A program made the translations under genes and the position numbers. Below, piece by piece: positions 7,546 to 17,067 of a stretch of DNA of 56,839 nucleotides. Under the pieces are notes generated by a model. It made no database searches. It was not told the origin of the DNA and saw only the letters and a program-made list of their open reading frames with translations. Positions within the stretch are counted from its first letter, which is position 1. The number at the start of each line of letters is the position of its first letter. The DNA comes from Pseudomonas caricapapayae (GTDB lineage: Bacteria > Pseudomonadota > Gammaproteobacteria > Pseudomonadales > Pseudomonadaceae): contig NZ_LJPW01000080.1 of NCBI RefSeq assembly GCF_001400735.1, positions 1-56,839 of the forward strand, read 5' to 3'.

Positions 7546-8694
7546 TTGCAGATCCAGGGTCATTACGAACTTCAGTTCGAAGCGGTACGTGAAGCCTTTG
7601 CGGCGCTTTTTGACGACCCTCAGGAACGTGGTGCCGCGTTATGTATCCAGGTGGGTGGCCAGACCGTGGTTGACCTGTGGGCGGGTACTGCCGACAAGGA
7701 CGGTGCCGAGGCCTGGCATACCGATACCATCGCCAACCTGTTTTCCTGCACCAAGACCTTCACCAGCGTAGCGGTATTGCAACTGGTCGAAGAAGGCAAG
7801 TTGACGCTGGACGAACCGGTTGCCCGGCTCTGGCCTGAATTCGCCGCAGCGGGCAAAGCCTCGATCACTCTGCGCCAATTGCTCTGCCATCAGGCGGGTT
7901 TGCCCGCACTGCGCGAACAATTGCCTGCCGAAGCGCTTTACCAATGGGACACGATGACCGCCGCCCTGGCAACTGAAGAGCCTTGGTGGACTCCGGGGCA
8001 GGGGCACGGGTATGCGGCAATCACCTATGGCTGGCTGGTGGGCGAGGTATTGCGTCGTGCCGATGGCCGAGACCCTGGAGACTCGATTGCCGCGCGGATT
8101 TCACGTCCGCTTGGGCTGGATTTTCACGTTGGCCTGGCGGATGACCAGTTTCATCGCGTCGCTCATATCGCCCGCGGCAAGGGTAATGCCGGCGACGCTG
8201 CTGCTCAGCGTGTGCTGCAGGCGACGATGCGCGAGCCAGCCTCCATCACCGCCAGGGCATTCACCAATCCGCCATCGATCATGACCAGTACCAATAAGCC
8301 GGAATGGCGACGCATGCAGCAACCGGCGGCCAACGGCCACGGCAATGCGCGCAGTCTTGCCGGTTTCTATAACGGTTTGCTCGATGGCAGCCTGCTTGAA
8401 GCAGACATGCTCAACGAGCTGACCCGTGAACACAGCCTCGGTCAGGACAAGACGCTGCTGACTTCAACGCGTCTTGGATTAGGCTGCATGCTCGATCAGC
8501 CGGGCGTCGCCAACGCGACTTACGGACTGGGGGCCAAGGCCTTTGGCCATCCGGGGGCGGGCGGTTCGGTAGGTTTCGCCGATCCGGATCACGAGGTTGC
8601 CTTTGGCTTCGTCACCAACACCCTGGGGCCCTACATTCTGATGGATCCACGCGCTCAGAAACTGGCCGGGATCCTGCGTGAGTGTTTGCAGTAA
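7546..8694 (+). CDS. Serine beta-lactamase-like hydrolase/esterase
   Basis: About 382 residues from a TTG start at 7546, chosen because AGGAG stands about 8 nt upstream; a longer frame begins at 7519 with no ribosome site. No signal peptide is seen, so it is probably cytosolic. The motif SCTK (Ser67, Lys70) is the SxxK nucleophile of class C beta-lactamases and family VIII esterases. 'GYAAITYGWLVGEVLRR' supplies the expected tyrosine, and 'GHPGAGGSVGFADP' near the C terminus is typical of the EstB-like group. It therefore probably hydrolyses esters or amides; a true beta-lactamase role is not supported. A hairpin with a T-run follows at 8751. Confidence 0.85.
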   Translation: MQIQGHYELQFEAVREAFAALFDDPQERGAALCIQVGGQTVVDLWAGTADKDGAEAWHTDTIANLFSCTKTFTSVAVLQLVEEGKLTLDEPVARLWPEFAAAGKASITLRQLLCHQAGLPALREQLPAEALYQWDTMTAALATEEPWWTPGQGHGYAAITYGWLVGEVLRRADGRDPGDSIAARISRPLGLDFHVGLADDQFHRVAHIARGKGNAGDAAAQRVLQATMREPASITARAFTNPPSIMTSTNKPEWRRMQQPAANGHGNARSLAGFYNGLLDGSLLEADMLNELTREHSLGQDKTLLTSTRLGLGCMLDQPGVANATYGLGAKAFGHPGAGGSVGFADPDHEVAFGFVTNTLGPYILMDPRAQKLAGILRECLQ

Positions 8695-8750
8695 GTATCG
8701 GCCATAAGTGCTTGTTTCATACCGACTGTCAGTTAAATGGCTGTAACAGG

Positions 8751-8772
8751 AACCGTACGACGGTTTCTTTTT
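8751..8772 (+). terminator. Rho-independent terminator after the hydrolase gene
   Basis: AACCGT-acg-ACGGTT followed by TCTTTTT, 57 nt after the stop codon. The stem is short (6 bp) but directly joined to a T-rich tail. Confidence 0.55.
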
Positions 8773-8847
8773 CCAACTGCATCTTTATGCATGTTATACC
8801 GGCGTAGTCACGTCCTTCTGTCTGATCAAAACCGTTGCGGGTTATCC

Positions 8848-9996
8848 ATGTCGTCTAATAAAAGCCTCGTTCTCGCTCTGTGCATCGCCGTCACCGGCTG
8901 TGCTCAAACCCCTCAATCCGACTCTGCTGCAACCGGAGGCCATTGGTGGCAGTTCGGTTCTGGCAGCGAGTCTGCTGACGCAGGCGCTGCCGAAAAGGCT
9001 CCTGCGCCGAGCCCCGCAGCGGCTCCGGTGGCCAAGGCCGCTGCAGCACCGACCCCTGCGGCGGACGCTGAAGGCGGCACTCGCTGGTACTGGCCGTTTG
9101 GTTCCAGCGACAATGCTCAGGCAAAGCCTGATGCTGTGGCCAGCAAGCCTGCGGACAAGCCAGCCGCGCCTGCCCTGTTAGCCAAGTCGGAAACCGACAG
9201 CAAATGGTGGTGGCCGTTCGGCAACAGCGAAGGCAAGAAGGACGAGCCTAAAGCGCTGCCGATGCCCGATCCGAAAGTAACTCAGGCCTGGCTGGACGAG
9301 TATGAGCCGCGCCTGCGCGCCGCAATCAAGGACAGCCCGTTCCAGCTGGAGCGTCGCGAAGACCTGCTGGCGATTACCGCACCGGTCGACAGCTCGTTCA
9401 ATCCTGACCGTCCGGCCATGCTGCTGCCCAATACGCTCGGCCCGATCACCCGTCTGGCCAAGGCGGTTGAAGGCGATCAGAAGACAGCAGTGCTGATCCT
9501 CGGTCATGCCGATACGTCGGGTCCTACCGAAGCCAACCAGAAGATCAGCCAGGAGCGGGCGCAGTCCGTTGCTGCGATCTTCCGTCTCAGTGGTCTGGAG
9601 CGTAATCGCCTGAGCCAGCGTGGGATGGGTGCCGTGATGCCGCGCGCCGCCAACGACAGCCTGCAAGGCCGTGCGCTCAATCGCCGTGTCGAAATCCTCA
9701 TGACGCCGCAGGACACCATGCGCGCGCTGATGAGCCGATACGCGCTGCCGCCAGTGGCACCGACCATGGTGGCTACTCAGGACGTCAAGCCGGTCGCGCC
9801 AGCACCTGCTGCCGCACCTGCCAAGAAAGCCGCGGCTGCGAAGAAAGACACGGCCAAGAAGGCTGCACCGGCCAAGGCCAGCACCGCCAAAAAGGCCGCA
9901 CCCGCCAAGACCACTGCAGCGGCTAAAAAGCCGGCAGCGGCCAAGGCTCCGGCCAAGGCACCTGCCAAGAAAGATGACAGCCAGGCCAGTAACTGA
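8848..9996 (+). CDS. OmpA-family lipoprotein, Trp-rich repeats, basic tail
   Basis: About 382 residues from the ATG at 8848, which puts a lipoprotein signal MSSNKSLVLALCIAVTGC at the N terminus (lipidation at Cys18). Next comes a low-complexity Ala/Pro region with three similar aromatic motifs: GGHWWQFGS (33-34), RWYWPFGSS (80-82) and KWWWPFGNS (120-122). A C-terminal OmpA peptidoglycan-binding domain (about 175-290) is clear from 'LGHADTSGPTEANQKISQERAQSVAAIF' and 'ALNRRVEI'. The last about 60 residues are Lys/Ala/Pro repeats like those of histone H1-type proteins, ending at SQASN. The OmpA part anchors to peptidoglycan; the roles of the tryptophan motifs and cationic tail are unknown. A longer upstream frame was rejected because the lipobox would be internal. 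Confidence 0.85.
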   Translation: MSSNKSLVLALCIAVTGCAQTPQSDSAATGGHWWQFGSGSESADAGAAEKAPAPSPAAAPVAKAAAAPTPAADAEGGTRWYWPFGSSDNAQAKPDAVASKPADKPAAPALLAKSETDSKWWWPFGNSEGKKDEPKALPMPDPKVTQAWLDEYEPRLRAAIKDSPFQLERREDLLAITAPVDSSFNPDRPAMLLPNTLGPITRLAKAVEGDQKTAVLILGHADTSGPTEANQKISQERAQSVAAIFRLSGLERNRLSQRGMGAVMPRAANDSLQGRALNRRVEILMTPQDTMRALMSRYALPPVAPTMVATQDVKPVAPAPAAAPAKKAAAAKKDTAKKAAPAKASTAKKAAPAKTTAAAKKPAAAKAPAKAPAKKDDSQASN

Positions 9997-10095
9997 GGCC
10001 TGTGTACTTCAACGACTTTCGTCTCCACGCTCTGCGTTGTGCACAGGTCCTGAATAGCCCGAGAAACAAGGCTTTCAGGCTTCTGCCCGGAGGGT

Positions 10096-10185
10096 GTGGG
10101 AGCGAACTTGTTCGTGAAGAGGGCCTTACATTCACCAATGATTTATCGCCCACAACATAGCCTTCGCGAACAAGTTCGCTCCCAC
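10096..10185. repeat. Inverted pair of REP elements
   Basis: GTGGGAGCGAACTTGTTCG with its extension (10096-10119) is mirrored by CTTCGCGAACAAGTTCGCTC with its extension (10162-10185). The two 24-nt arms are inverted with one G-T type difference and a spacer of about 42 nt. This is the well-known Pseudomonas REP word in head-to-head arrangement. It lies in the 293-bp gap before pdxH. The rest of the gap (10186-10289) shows no other clear element. Confidence 0.85.
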
Positions 10186-10289
10186 GGCCTTCGGCCAGAA
10201 TCAAAAAAACGAATGTGTGATAACGACGAGCGCCGAGCCTCGTAACGAGAGTTAGCTAACGTTCATGATATCTGCGCAGGAATGAAACC

Positions 10290-10937
10290 ATGACCCAGAC
10301 CCTGGCTGACATGCGCCGTGACTACACTCGCGACGGATTGACCGAAGCGCAATCACCGGACGAACCGTTTGCACTCTTCCACACCTGGTTCGAAGACGCA
10401 GTAAAGACCGAGCAGCCGCCTGTCGAGGCCAATGCCATGACCCTGGCGACGGTCGATGAGCAAGGCCGTCCTCATTGCCGCGTTTTATTGCTCAAAGGGC
10501 TGGACACTCAGGGGTTCACGTTCTTCACCAACTACGACAGCGCCAAGGGCCAGCAACTGGCTGCACGCCCATTCGCTGCCATGACGTTCTTCTGGCCGAC
10601 GCTGGAGCGGCAGGTACGTGTCGAAGGCCGGGTCGAGAAGGTCAGCGCGCAGGAGTCGGATGCTTATTACCAGGTGCGTCCATTGGGCAGTCGACTTGGC
10701 GCATGGGCCTCGCCACAAAGTCGCGTGATCGCCGATCGTGACGAACTGGAAGGTCTGATCAGACAGACGCAACAACGCTTCGCAGACACCCAGCCACATT
10801 GCCCCGAGCACTGGGGGGGCTACCGCCTTTTACCCGATCGGATCGAGTTTTGGCAGGGTCGCTCCAGTCGACTTCATGACCGTTTGAACTATCGTTCAGT
10901 AAACGGCACATGGACACGCGAGCGCCTGGCACCCTGA
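10290..10937 (+). CDS. pdxH: Pyridoxamine 5'-phosphate oxidase PdxH
   Basis: A 215-residue flavoprotein that oxidises pyridoxine or pyridoxamine 5'-phosphate to pyridoxal 5'-phosphate using FMN, the last step of vitamin B6 synthesis and salvage. Visible family signatures are '[42 protein letters not shown]' for FMN binding, '[19 protein letters not shown]', '[14 protein letters not shown]', and the C-terminal '[23 protein letters not shown]'. The protein ends in RLAP as many PdxH proteins do. The ATG at 10290 follows 'gcgcaggaatgaaacc', which holds AGGA. It appears monocistronic between REP elements and a lipoprotein gene. Confidence 0.96.
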   Translation: MTQTLADMRRDYTRDGLTEAQSPDEPFALFHTWFEDAVKTEQPPVEANAMTLATVDEQGRPHCRVLLLKGLDTQGFTFFTNYDSAKGQQLAARPFAAMTFFWPTLERQVRVEGRVEKVSAQESDAYYQVRPLGSRLGAWASPQSRVIADRDELEGLIRQTQQRFADTQPHCPEHWGGYRLLPDRIEFWQGRSSRLHDRLNYRSVNGTWTRERLAP

Positions 10938-11084
10938 TTGAATTATTCGTCTGGCCGGTCGTCTGAGCGTTATACAGAGCGTCGCTGTATGACGCCTGAA
11001 TGAACTTAAATTGCAGGATCGGGGCCGTGACAGCACCTTTGTCGGGTAGTCTAATGGCCACTGATTCCTCTGGAGATTCCCTTT

Positions 11085-11549
11085 ATGCGCAAGTCTGCTC
11101 TTCTGGTTGCTTCGTTCACTGCCATGGCATTGACGTTGGGCGGCTGTACCTCGAATCTGACCGGTGATTCCTATTCCCGCGATGAGGCCAGGACCGTACA
11201 GACCGTCCGCATGGGCACTATCGAATCCTTGCGTCCGGTTAAAATCGAAGGCACCAAGACCCCGATTGGCGGCGCTGCGGGTGCAGTCGTCGGCGGCGTG
11301 GGTGGCAGCGCCATCGGTGGCGGTCGCGGTAGCATCGTGGCGGCGGTAATCGGCGCGGTGGCCGGTGGTCTGCTGGGTTCAGCGACCGAAGAAGGCCTGA
11401 CCCGTACGCAGGGTGTCGAAATTACCGTGCGCGAAGACGATGGCAGCATGCGCGCCTACGTGCAGCAGGTTCAGGAAAACGAGATTTTCCGGGTCGGCGA
11501 GCGCGTGCGCATCATGAGCGTCAACGGTACCAGCCGCGTTACCCACTGA
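11085..11549 (+). CDS. slyB: SlyB/Pcp-like glycine-zipper outer-membrane lipoprotein
   Basis: A 154-residue lipoprotein; the signal ends in a lipobox LGGC (Cys21). The mature part has the segment 'RTVQTVRMGTIESLRPVKIEGTKTPIGGAAGAVVGGVGGSAIGGGRGSIVAAVIGAVAGGLLGSATEEG', which is a glycine-zipper 2TM domain, followed by a small 'VEITVREDDGSMRAYVQQ...FRVGERVRIM' beta domain. This layout is that of the SlyB/Pcp (17-kDa antigen) family, which supports outer-membrane integrity; in enterobacteria slyB belongs to the PhoPQ regulon. A strong terminator follows. The start has GGAG about 7 nt upstream ('ctggagattcccttt'). Confidence 0.85.
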   Translation: MRKSALLVASFTAMALTLGGCTSNLTGDSYSRDEARTVQTVRMGTIESLRPVKIEGTKTPIGGAAGAVVGGVGGSAIGGGRGSIVAAVIGAVAGGLLGSATEEGLTRTQGVEITVREDDGSMRAYVQQVQENEIFRVGERVRIMSVNGTSRVTH

Positions 11550-11571
11550 TCGGCAGCAGCGCACAGCAAAA

Positions 11572-11599
11572 CCCCGAGCCGAAATGCTCGGGGTTTTTT
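11572..11599 (+). terminator. Rho-independent terminator of slyB
   Basis: CCCCGAGC-cgaaat-GCTCGGGG followed by TTTTTT: an 8-bp GC-rich stem with a six-T tail, 22 nt after the stop. The A-rich sequence on its left also allows it to serve the convergent flavoprotein gene. Confidence 0.9.
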
Positions 11600-11642
11600 A
11601 TTGCGGTATGTTTCCAGTCCTGTGCTGGAAATCAAACCGACG

Positions 11643-13256
11643 TCAACCCTCGATCCCCAGCATGTCCCGCACCAGTGCTTCAGCCACCCGAATGCCGTCC
11701 ACGCCGGCGGAAAGAATCCCGCCCGCATAACCAGCGCCTTCACCGGCGGGGTACAGGCCTTTGGTATTCAGGCTTTGCAGGGTCGGCCCGCGAGTAATGC
11801 GCAGCGGTGCCGAGGTGCGGGTTTCGATGCCGGTCAGCACGGCATCATGCAGCGAGAAGCCTTTGATCTGCTTGTCGAACGCCGGCAAGGCTTCACGAAT
11901 GGCTTCGATGGCAAAAGCGGGCAGGGCTTCGGCAAGGTCCACCAGCTTCACACCCGGCTTGTAGGACGGTTCAACGCTGCCCAGAGCGGTCGAGGCCCTG
12001 CCCGCAATGAAGTCGCCGACCAGTTGCGCCGGCGCTTCGTAGCTGCTGCCGCCGAGCAGATACGCGTGAGATTCAAGGCGCTCCTGCAGCTCGATACCGG
12101 CCAGCGGGCTGCCGGGGAAATCCTGCTCCGGCGAGATACCGACCACAATGCCCGAGTTGGCATTACGCTCGTTGCGCGAATACTGGCTCATGCCGTTGGT
12201 GACCACGCGCCCTGGCTCTGAAGTGGCTGCCACGACAGTACCGCCAGGGCACATGCAGAAACTGTAGACCGAGCGACCGTTGCTGGCGTGGTGCACCAGT
12301 TTATAGTCGGCTGCGCCCAGTTTCGGGTGCCCGGCGTATTTGCCCAGCCGCGCCCGGTCGATCAGCGATTGCGGGTGTTCAATACGGAAACCGACCGAGA
12401 AAGGTTTGGCCTCCATGAACACGCCACGACCGTGCAGCATGCGGAACGTATCACGGGCACTGTGGCCCAGTGCCAGAATCACGTGTCGGGATTCGATCTG
12501 TTCGCCGCTGTCGAGCTGCACGCCCAGCAATTGGCCGTCCTCGATCAGCAGATCGGTCACGCGCTGCTGAAAGCGCACTTCGCCGCCCAGCGCCTCGATC
12601 TGATGGCGCATGTTTTCAACCACACCCGTCAGGCGGAACGTGCCGATATGCGGTTTGCTGACGTAGAGGATTTCTTCCGGCGCACCGGCCTTCACGAACT
12701 CGTGCAGCACCTTGCGGCCGATAAATTTCGGGTCCTTGATCTGACTGTAAAGCTTGCCATCGGAAAACGTCCCGGCGCCGCCTTCGCCAAACTGCACGTT
12801 GGACTCGGGATTGAGTACGTTTTTGCGCCACAGACCCCAGGTATCCTTGGTGCGCTGGCGCACTTCGGTACCGCGCTCAAGGATGATCGGCCTGAAGCCC
12901 ATCTGCGCCAGCAGCAGCCCGGCAAAGATGCCGCACGGCCCGAACCCCACGACTATCGGGCGCTCTGCCAGACCTTCGGGAGCGTGACCGACCACTTTAT
13001 AACTGACATCAGGTGCCGGCCCCACATGACGGTCGTTGACCAGCTTGCGCAGCAGCGCCTCTTCATCCGAGACCTGAAAGTCGATGGTGTAGATGAAGCA
13101 CAGTTCGGATGACTTTTTGCGCGCGTCGTAGCTGCGTTTGAAGAGGGTAAAGTCCAGCAATTCGCTGCTGTCAATGCCCAGGCGCTGCAGGAGTGCAAGG
13201 CGCAGGTCTTCTTCCGGGTGATCGATCGGCAGCTTGAGTTCGGTGATTCGTAACAT
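11643..13256 (-). CDS. FAD-dependent oxidoreductase (COG2509 family)
   Basis: A 537-residue flavoprotein. The N terminus has a ferredoxin-like ligand region, 'LRITELKLPIDHPEEDLRLALLQRLGI', and then 'KRSYDARKKSSELCFIYTIDFQV'. The dinucleotide-binding core follows as 'PIVVGFGPCGIFAGLLLAQMGFRPIILERG', with a GxGPxG-type loop. 'GEGGAGTFSDGKLYSQIKD' and the C-terminal 'GLYPAGEGAGYAGGILSAGVDGIRVAEALVRDML' are characteristic of the COG2509 'uncharacterised FAD-dependent dehydrogenase' family. The substrate is unknown. It stands alone between convergent slyB and a same-strand lipoprotein gene 97 bp upstream. Confidence 0.88.
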   Translation of the reverse strand: MLRITELKLPIDHPEEDLRLALLQRLGIDSSELLDFTLFKRSYDARKKSSELCFIYTIDFQVSDEEALLRKLVNDRHVGPAPDVSYKVVGHAPEGLAERPIVVGFGPCGIFAGLLLAQMGFRPIILERGTEVRQRTKDTWGLWRKNVLNPESNVQFGEGGAGTFSDGKLYSQIKDPKFIGRKVLHEFVKAGAPEEILYVSKPHIGTFRLTGVVENMRHQIEALGGEVRFQQRVTDLLIEDGQLLGVQLDSGEQIESRHVILALGHSARDTFRMLHGRGVFMEAKPFSVGFRIEHPQSLIDRARLGKYAGHPKLGAADYKLVHHASNGRSVYSFCMCPGGTVVAATSEPGRVVTNGMSQYSRNERNANSGIVVGISPEQDFPGSPLAGIELQERLESHAYLLGGSSYEAPAQLVGDFIAGRASTALGSVEPSYKPGVKLVDLAEALPAFAIEAIREALPAFDKQIKGFSLHDAVLTGIETRTSAPLRITRGPTLQSLNTKGLYPAGEGAGYAGGILSAGVDGIRVAEALVRDMLGIEG

Positions 13257-13353
13257 TAAGGGGTCCAGTTTTCGGGCCGCAGGTTCAGCCCGACAGCACT
13301 ACAAGAACCGGCGATTATAAGCGCTGAACCCCTTTGGCGGCGAGCGTGGCCGA

Positions 13354-14034
13354 TCAGTCGTCGCGCGAACCACCGTAATAACCGCAGCCACGCTGGGCCT
13401 GGCCGTTGATACGCAGCTCGGCCGTCAGGTGTTGCACCGAGCCATCGACGCTGTCAACGCAGCGTTGTGGGGCGACCCAGATCTCGATGCGCTGGTTGTT
13501 GGCTTCGCTGCTGACGCTGAAGCTGCCGTCTGGCAGCTTCTCTTCCACATAAGGCACCGCCAGTGGTGCGGCACCTTCGCGCTCGATCACCATGCCCTTG
13601 CCGCTGACGTTGACGTTCCAGGCGGGCTTGTTGCCATTGACGTGCAGGGTCAGGCGCTTGAAATTGGGATCTTCACAGGCCTGGCCTGGACGTTCGACGC
13701 GGTACAGTTGGTGCAGATCCAGCTGACCATCGCTGCTGGCCGCTTTGCTCGCAGCAAAATTACCGCGCAGATCGGCGAATACCGTGCCCTTGCTGTCTGC
13801 CAGTGAGGCCGCTTCCTGAAGAATACCAGTGTTGCCGCGATCCTTGACTACATAGCGGCGCTGCTCGTTGCACGGCTTGAACAGCAACTGGCCGTTTTCG
13901 CCTGTCAGATCGCCCTGCATACGGAGCATGCCCGCCGTGGAGACCTTGGGTTCCTCGGCCTGCCTGCCGAGCAACTGGCACCCGGCAAACAGCGGTAGAA
14001 GAGCAAATACGAGGACGGAACGGGCAGCGAACAT
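13354..14034 (-). CDS. Putative lipoprotein, COG3650-like
   Basis: About 226 residues from the ATG at 14034, which has GGAG 8 nt upstream; an alternative start lies 18 nt earlier. The signal peptide ends in a lipobox FAGC (Cys19 of this start), so the protein is probably lipidated. The central pattern 'FKRLTLHVNGNKPAWNVNVSGKGMVIEREGAAPLAVPY' resembles the 'GNEPFW' domain of COG3650 lipoproteins, with the tryptophan kept. Cysteines after the core (CEDPNF, RCVDSVDG, GCGYY) could form disulfides. Related proteins are envelope lipoproteins of unknown role, some connected with heat or lysozyme-inhibitor-like folds. The family name is offered with reserve. Confidence 0.65.
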   Translation of the reverse strand: MFAARSVLVFALLPLFAGCQLLGRQAEEPKVSTAGMLRMQGDLTGENGQLLFKPCNEQRRYVVKDRGNTGILQEAASLADSKGTVFADLRGNFAASKAASSDGQLDLHQLYRVERPGQACEDPNFKRLTLHVNGNKPAWNVNVSGKGMVIEREGAAPLAVPYVEEKLPDGSFSVSSEANNQRIEIWVAPQRCVDSVDGSVQHLTAELRINGQAQRGCGYYGGSRDD

Positions 14035-14335
14035 GGTGTGGTCTCCAGACAAGTGCCGCCACGTTACTCAGACTGGAGGTGCATCACAAGGGTTGGAATG
14101 TCTATCGCGTGCAGGAGCGGACCGAGCGTCGCTTCGCCCGGCCTCTGTGGGAGCGGAATTATCCGCGATCTGCCGGGAACCGGCAGCAAAACCGGTGTAT
14201 GCGGTAGATCAGGTGCAACCGTACGCGCCGGTTTCAGTGCCGCTTCGCCGCCCATCGCAGCCGTCGTAACCTCCTGAAGCTCCTACGCCCTCCGGGCAGA
14301 ACCGGGGGGGTGGATGACGGGTGTCCCGGGCAATC
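14035..14335. repeat. Intergenic region with one REP element
   Basis: The 301-bp gap between livF and the lipoprotein gene holds no credible gene. A single REP word, GTGGGAGCGGAATTATCCGC (14147-14166), is present. CTGCCGG-gaa-CCGGCAG follows directly (about 14170-14190) and could act as a weak livF terminator. The rest has no recognised site. Confidence 0.6.
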
Positions 14336-15037
14336 TCAACCGCCCAGATACGCATCCCGCACTTTCGGGTCGACCAGCAGTTCTTCACCGGTGCCTTGCA
14401 TGACCACGCGGCCGTTTTCCAGTACGTAGGCACGATCGGCAACTTTCAGGGCCTGGTTGGCGTTCTGCTCGACCAGAAACACCGTCACACCGTCACGACG
14501 CAGCTGTTCGACGATTTCGAAAATCTGCTGGATGATGATCGGGGCCAGTCCCAACGATGGCTCGTCCAGCAACAGCAGCTTGGGTTTGCTCATCAGCGCA
14601 CGACCGATGGCCAGCATCTGCTGTTCGCCACCTGACATGGTGCCGCCACGCTGATTAAAGCGTTCCTTGAGACGCGGAAAGAGCTGCAGGACCTTGTCCA
14701 TCTGCTCCTGATAATCGGCTTTTTCCGTGAAGAAACCGCCCATCGCCAGGTTCTCTTCAACGGTCAGGCGCGCAAATACCCGACGGCCTTCCGGCACTAC
14801 GGCGATGCTCTTGCGCATGATGATCGACGATTCCAGCCCGACCAGCTCCTCGCCCATGTAGCGAATACTGCCGCTCTGGGCACGAGGTGAGCCGCACAGG
14901 GTCATCAGCAGCGTGGATTTGCCTGCGCCGTTGGCACCGATCAGAGTGACGATTTCACCCTGTCGGACTTCCACGTTGACGCTGTGCAGGGCCTGGATCT
15001 TGCCGTAGAAAGTGGAAACGTTTTCGAACTGCAGCAT
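14336..15037 (-). CDS. livF: Branched-chain amino acid ABC importer ATPase LivF
   Basis: A 233-residue ABC ATPase. Walker A is GANGAGKSTL (about residues 34-43), the signature is MSGGEQQML, and Walker B is LLLLDEPSLGLAP. 'LRRDGVTVFLVEQNANQAL' and 'ENGRVVMQGTGEELL' are typical of LivF. With LivG it energises uptake of leucine, isoleucine and valine through LivHM. It is the last gene of livK-H-M-G-F and starts immediately after livG with no gap, so it is translationally coupled. In Pseudomonas aeruginosa the same gene is called braG. Confidence 0.95.
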   Translation of the reverse strand: MLQFENVSTFYGKIQALHSVNVEVRQGEIVTLIGANGAGKSTLLMTLCGSPRAQSGSIRYMGEELVGLESSIIMRKSIAVVPEGRRVFARLTVEENLAMGGFFTEKADYQEQMDKVLQLFPRLKERFNQRGGTMSGGEQQMLAIGRALMSKPKLLLLDEPSLGLAPIIIQQIFEIVEQLRRDGVTVFLVEQNANQALKVADRAYVLENGRVVMQGTGEELLVDPKVRDAYLGG

Positions 15038-15805
15038 TTACGCTTCCCCCAGGTAGGCTTTGATCACATCAGGATTGTCACGAATCTGTTCCGGCGTACC
15101 GTCCGCCAGAGGCGTGCCCTGGTTGATCACTACGATGTGGTCGGAAATGCTCATTACCAGTTTCATGTCGTGCTCGATCAACAGGACCGTGGCGTTGTGT
15201 TCGTTGCGCAATACGCCGATCAGCGCTTTCAGGTCGTCGGTTTCTCTGGGGTTCAGACCTGCTGCCGGCTCATCGAGCATGAGGATGCGCGGGCGGGTCA
15301 TCATGCAGCGGGCGATTTCCAGGCGGCGTTGCTGACCGTAGGCCAGGGTTCCGGCAGGGCGGTTGGCGAACTCCTTGAGGTTGACGGCCTCCAGCCAGTG
15401 CTCGGCGTAGTCCATGGCTTCGCGTTCGCTGCGGCGAAACGCGGGCGTCTTGAACAGGCCGGACAGAAAGTTGGTGTTCAAATGCCGGTGCTGGGCAACC
15501 AGCAGGTTTTCCACGGCAGTCATTTCCTTGAACAGGCGCACGTTCTGGAACGTACGCACCACGCCCTTGCGCGCAATCTGATGGCCAGCCAGGCCCTGTA
15601 TCGGCTCACCGTCCAGCAGAATTGTGCCCGCGCTCGGCCGGTAGAAACCGGTCAGGCAGTTGAAGACTGTCGTCTTGCCGGCACCATTGGGGCCGATCAT
15701 CGATACGACCTGCCCCTGATTGACGGTCAGGGCAACGCCATTGACCGCCAGCAGACCGCCAAAACGCATGCTCAAGCCAGTGGCTTGTAGTAATGGGCGG
15801 CTCAT
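15038..15805 (-). CDS. livG: Branched-chain amino acid ABC importer ATPase LivG
   Basis: A 255-residue ABC ATPase. Walker A is [10 protein letters not shown], the signature is [12 protein letters not shown] (the LivG-specific form of LSGGQ), and Walker B is [13 protein letters not shown]. The helical region '[40 protein letters not shown]' is characteristic. It pairs with LivF on the cytoplasmic side of the LivHM pore. Its start overlaps the livM stop by 4 bases. Called braF in P. aeruginosa. Confidence 0.95.
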   Translation of the reverse strand: MSRPLLQATGLSMRFGGLLAVNGVALTVNQGQVVSMIGPNGAGKTTVFNCLTGFYRPSAGTILLDGEPIQGLAGHQIARKGVVRTFQNVRLFKEMTAVENLLVAQHRHLNTNFLSGLFKTPAFRRSEREAMDYAEHWLEAVNLKEFANRPAGTLAYGQQRRLEIARCMMTRPRILMLDEPAAGLNPRETDDLKALIGVLRNEHNATVLLIEHDMKLVMSISDHIVVINQGTPLADGTPEQIRDNPDVIKAYLGEA

Positions 15806-17067
15806 TTTGGCAGCTCCGCTTTCAATTTCATTTGGGGGCGCTGCATCGGCAGGAAGCCCTGTGGACGCCAGATCATCATCAGCACCATCAACGCGCCGAA
15901 CATCAGCATGCGGTAGTCACTGAACTCGCGCATCAGCTCAGGCAGCAGAATCATCACGATGGCAGCCAGAATCACGCCCAGTTGCGAGCCCATACCGCCT
16001 AGCACGACGATGGCCAGGATGATTGCCGACTCGATGAAGGTGAACGACTCAGGGGTAATCAGACCCTGGCGTGCTGCAAAGAAGCTGCCTGCGAAACCGG
16101 CGAACGCTGCGCCCAGAGTGAAGGCTGACAGTTTGATCACGGTTGGATTCAACCCTAGCGCGCGGCAAGCGATTTCGTCTTCGCGTAATGCTTCCCAGGC
16201 CCGGCCGATCGGCATGCGCAGCAGGCGGTTGATGACGAACAATGCTGCCAGCGCCAGCAGCAGGGCGATCAGGTAGAGGAAGATGACCTTGTTGATCGAG
16301 TTGTACGGCAGGCCGAAGAACTCGTGGAAGGTCTGCATGCCCTCGGCAGCCTTGCGCTCGAACGTCAGGCCGAAGAAGGTCGGCTTTTCGATATTGCTGA
16401 TGCCGTTCGGACCACCTGTCAGTTCAGTCAGGTTGCGCAGAAAGATGCGGATGATTTCCCCGAACCCCAGCGTCACGATGGCCAGATAGTCTCCGCGCAG
16501 ACGCAGTACCGGGAATCCCAGCAGGAATCCGAACAGCGCCGCCATCAACCCCGCAATCGGCAGGCAGATCCAGAATCCGAGCCCGTAGTAATGCGACAGC
16601 AATGCGTAGCTGTAAGCGCCGACTGCATAGAATCCGACATAGCCCAGGTCAAGCAGGCCAGCCAGGCCGACCACGATGTTCAGGCCGAGGCCGAGCATGA
16701 CGTAGATCAGGATCAGTGTGGCGATGTCCACGGCACCGCGCGAACCGAAGAACGGCCAGATGAAGGCCAGCACGATGAGCGCCGCAAGGCCCCAGCGCTG
16801 GGTTTTCGGCTGGGTCAGGAAGTCGCTGGTCTTTTGCGGGATCAGCGGTTTCCCTGACCCGCGGCGCAGGCTGCCGATCTGTTCCGCGAACAGGACACGC
16901 AGAAACAGCAGCACCGAGCACACGGCAATGATGGTCAGGGTCAGTGGGCTGGCGTTCTGTACTTGCAGGGTGACGCCGGAAAAGGCCAGTTTCAGGCCGA
17001 AGACCGGGTAGGCTACGGCCCAGACCAATGCAGCGCTGAACAGCGCCTGTTTGAAAGACTTGCTCAT
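15802..17067 (-). CDS. livM: Branched-chain amino acid ABC importer permease LivM
   Basis: A 421-residue integral membrane permease. It carries an N-terminal extension of about 90 residues with two extra helices, as is usual for proteobacterial LivM, before the conserved core '[33 protein letters not shown]'. The cytoplasmic EAA-like loop is '[44 protein letters not shown]'. It forms the inner-membrane pore with LivH. Overlaps at both ends (ATGA with livH, 4 bases with livG) show tight coupling. Confidence 0.95.
   Translation of the reverse strand: MSKSFKQALFSAALVWAVAYPVFGLKLAFSGVTLQVQNASPLTLTIIAVCSVLLFLRVLFAEQIGSLRRGSGKPLIPQKTSDFLTQPKTQRWGLAALIVLAFIWPFFGSRGAVDIATLILIYVMLGLGLNIVVGLAGLLDLGYVGFYAVGAYSYALLSHYYGLGFWICLPIAGLMAALFGFLLGFPVLRLRGDYLAIVTLGFGEIIRIFLRNLTELTGGPNGISNIEKPTFFGLTFERKAAEGMQTFHEFFGLPYNSINKVIFLYLIALLLALAALFVINRLLRMPIGRAWEALREDEIACRALGLNPTVIKLSAFTLGAAFAGFAGSFFAARQGLITPESFTFIESAIILAIVVLGGMGSQLGVILAAIVMILLPELMREFSDYRMLMFGALMVLMMIWRPQGFLPMQRPQMKLKAELPK

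Noticed and set aside
14176..14210. A GGAACC in the livF downstream gap read as an hrp box
   Set aside because: The sequence 15-16 nt further on is GTATG, not CCAC; the GGAACC belongs to a small hairpin.
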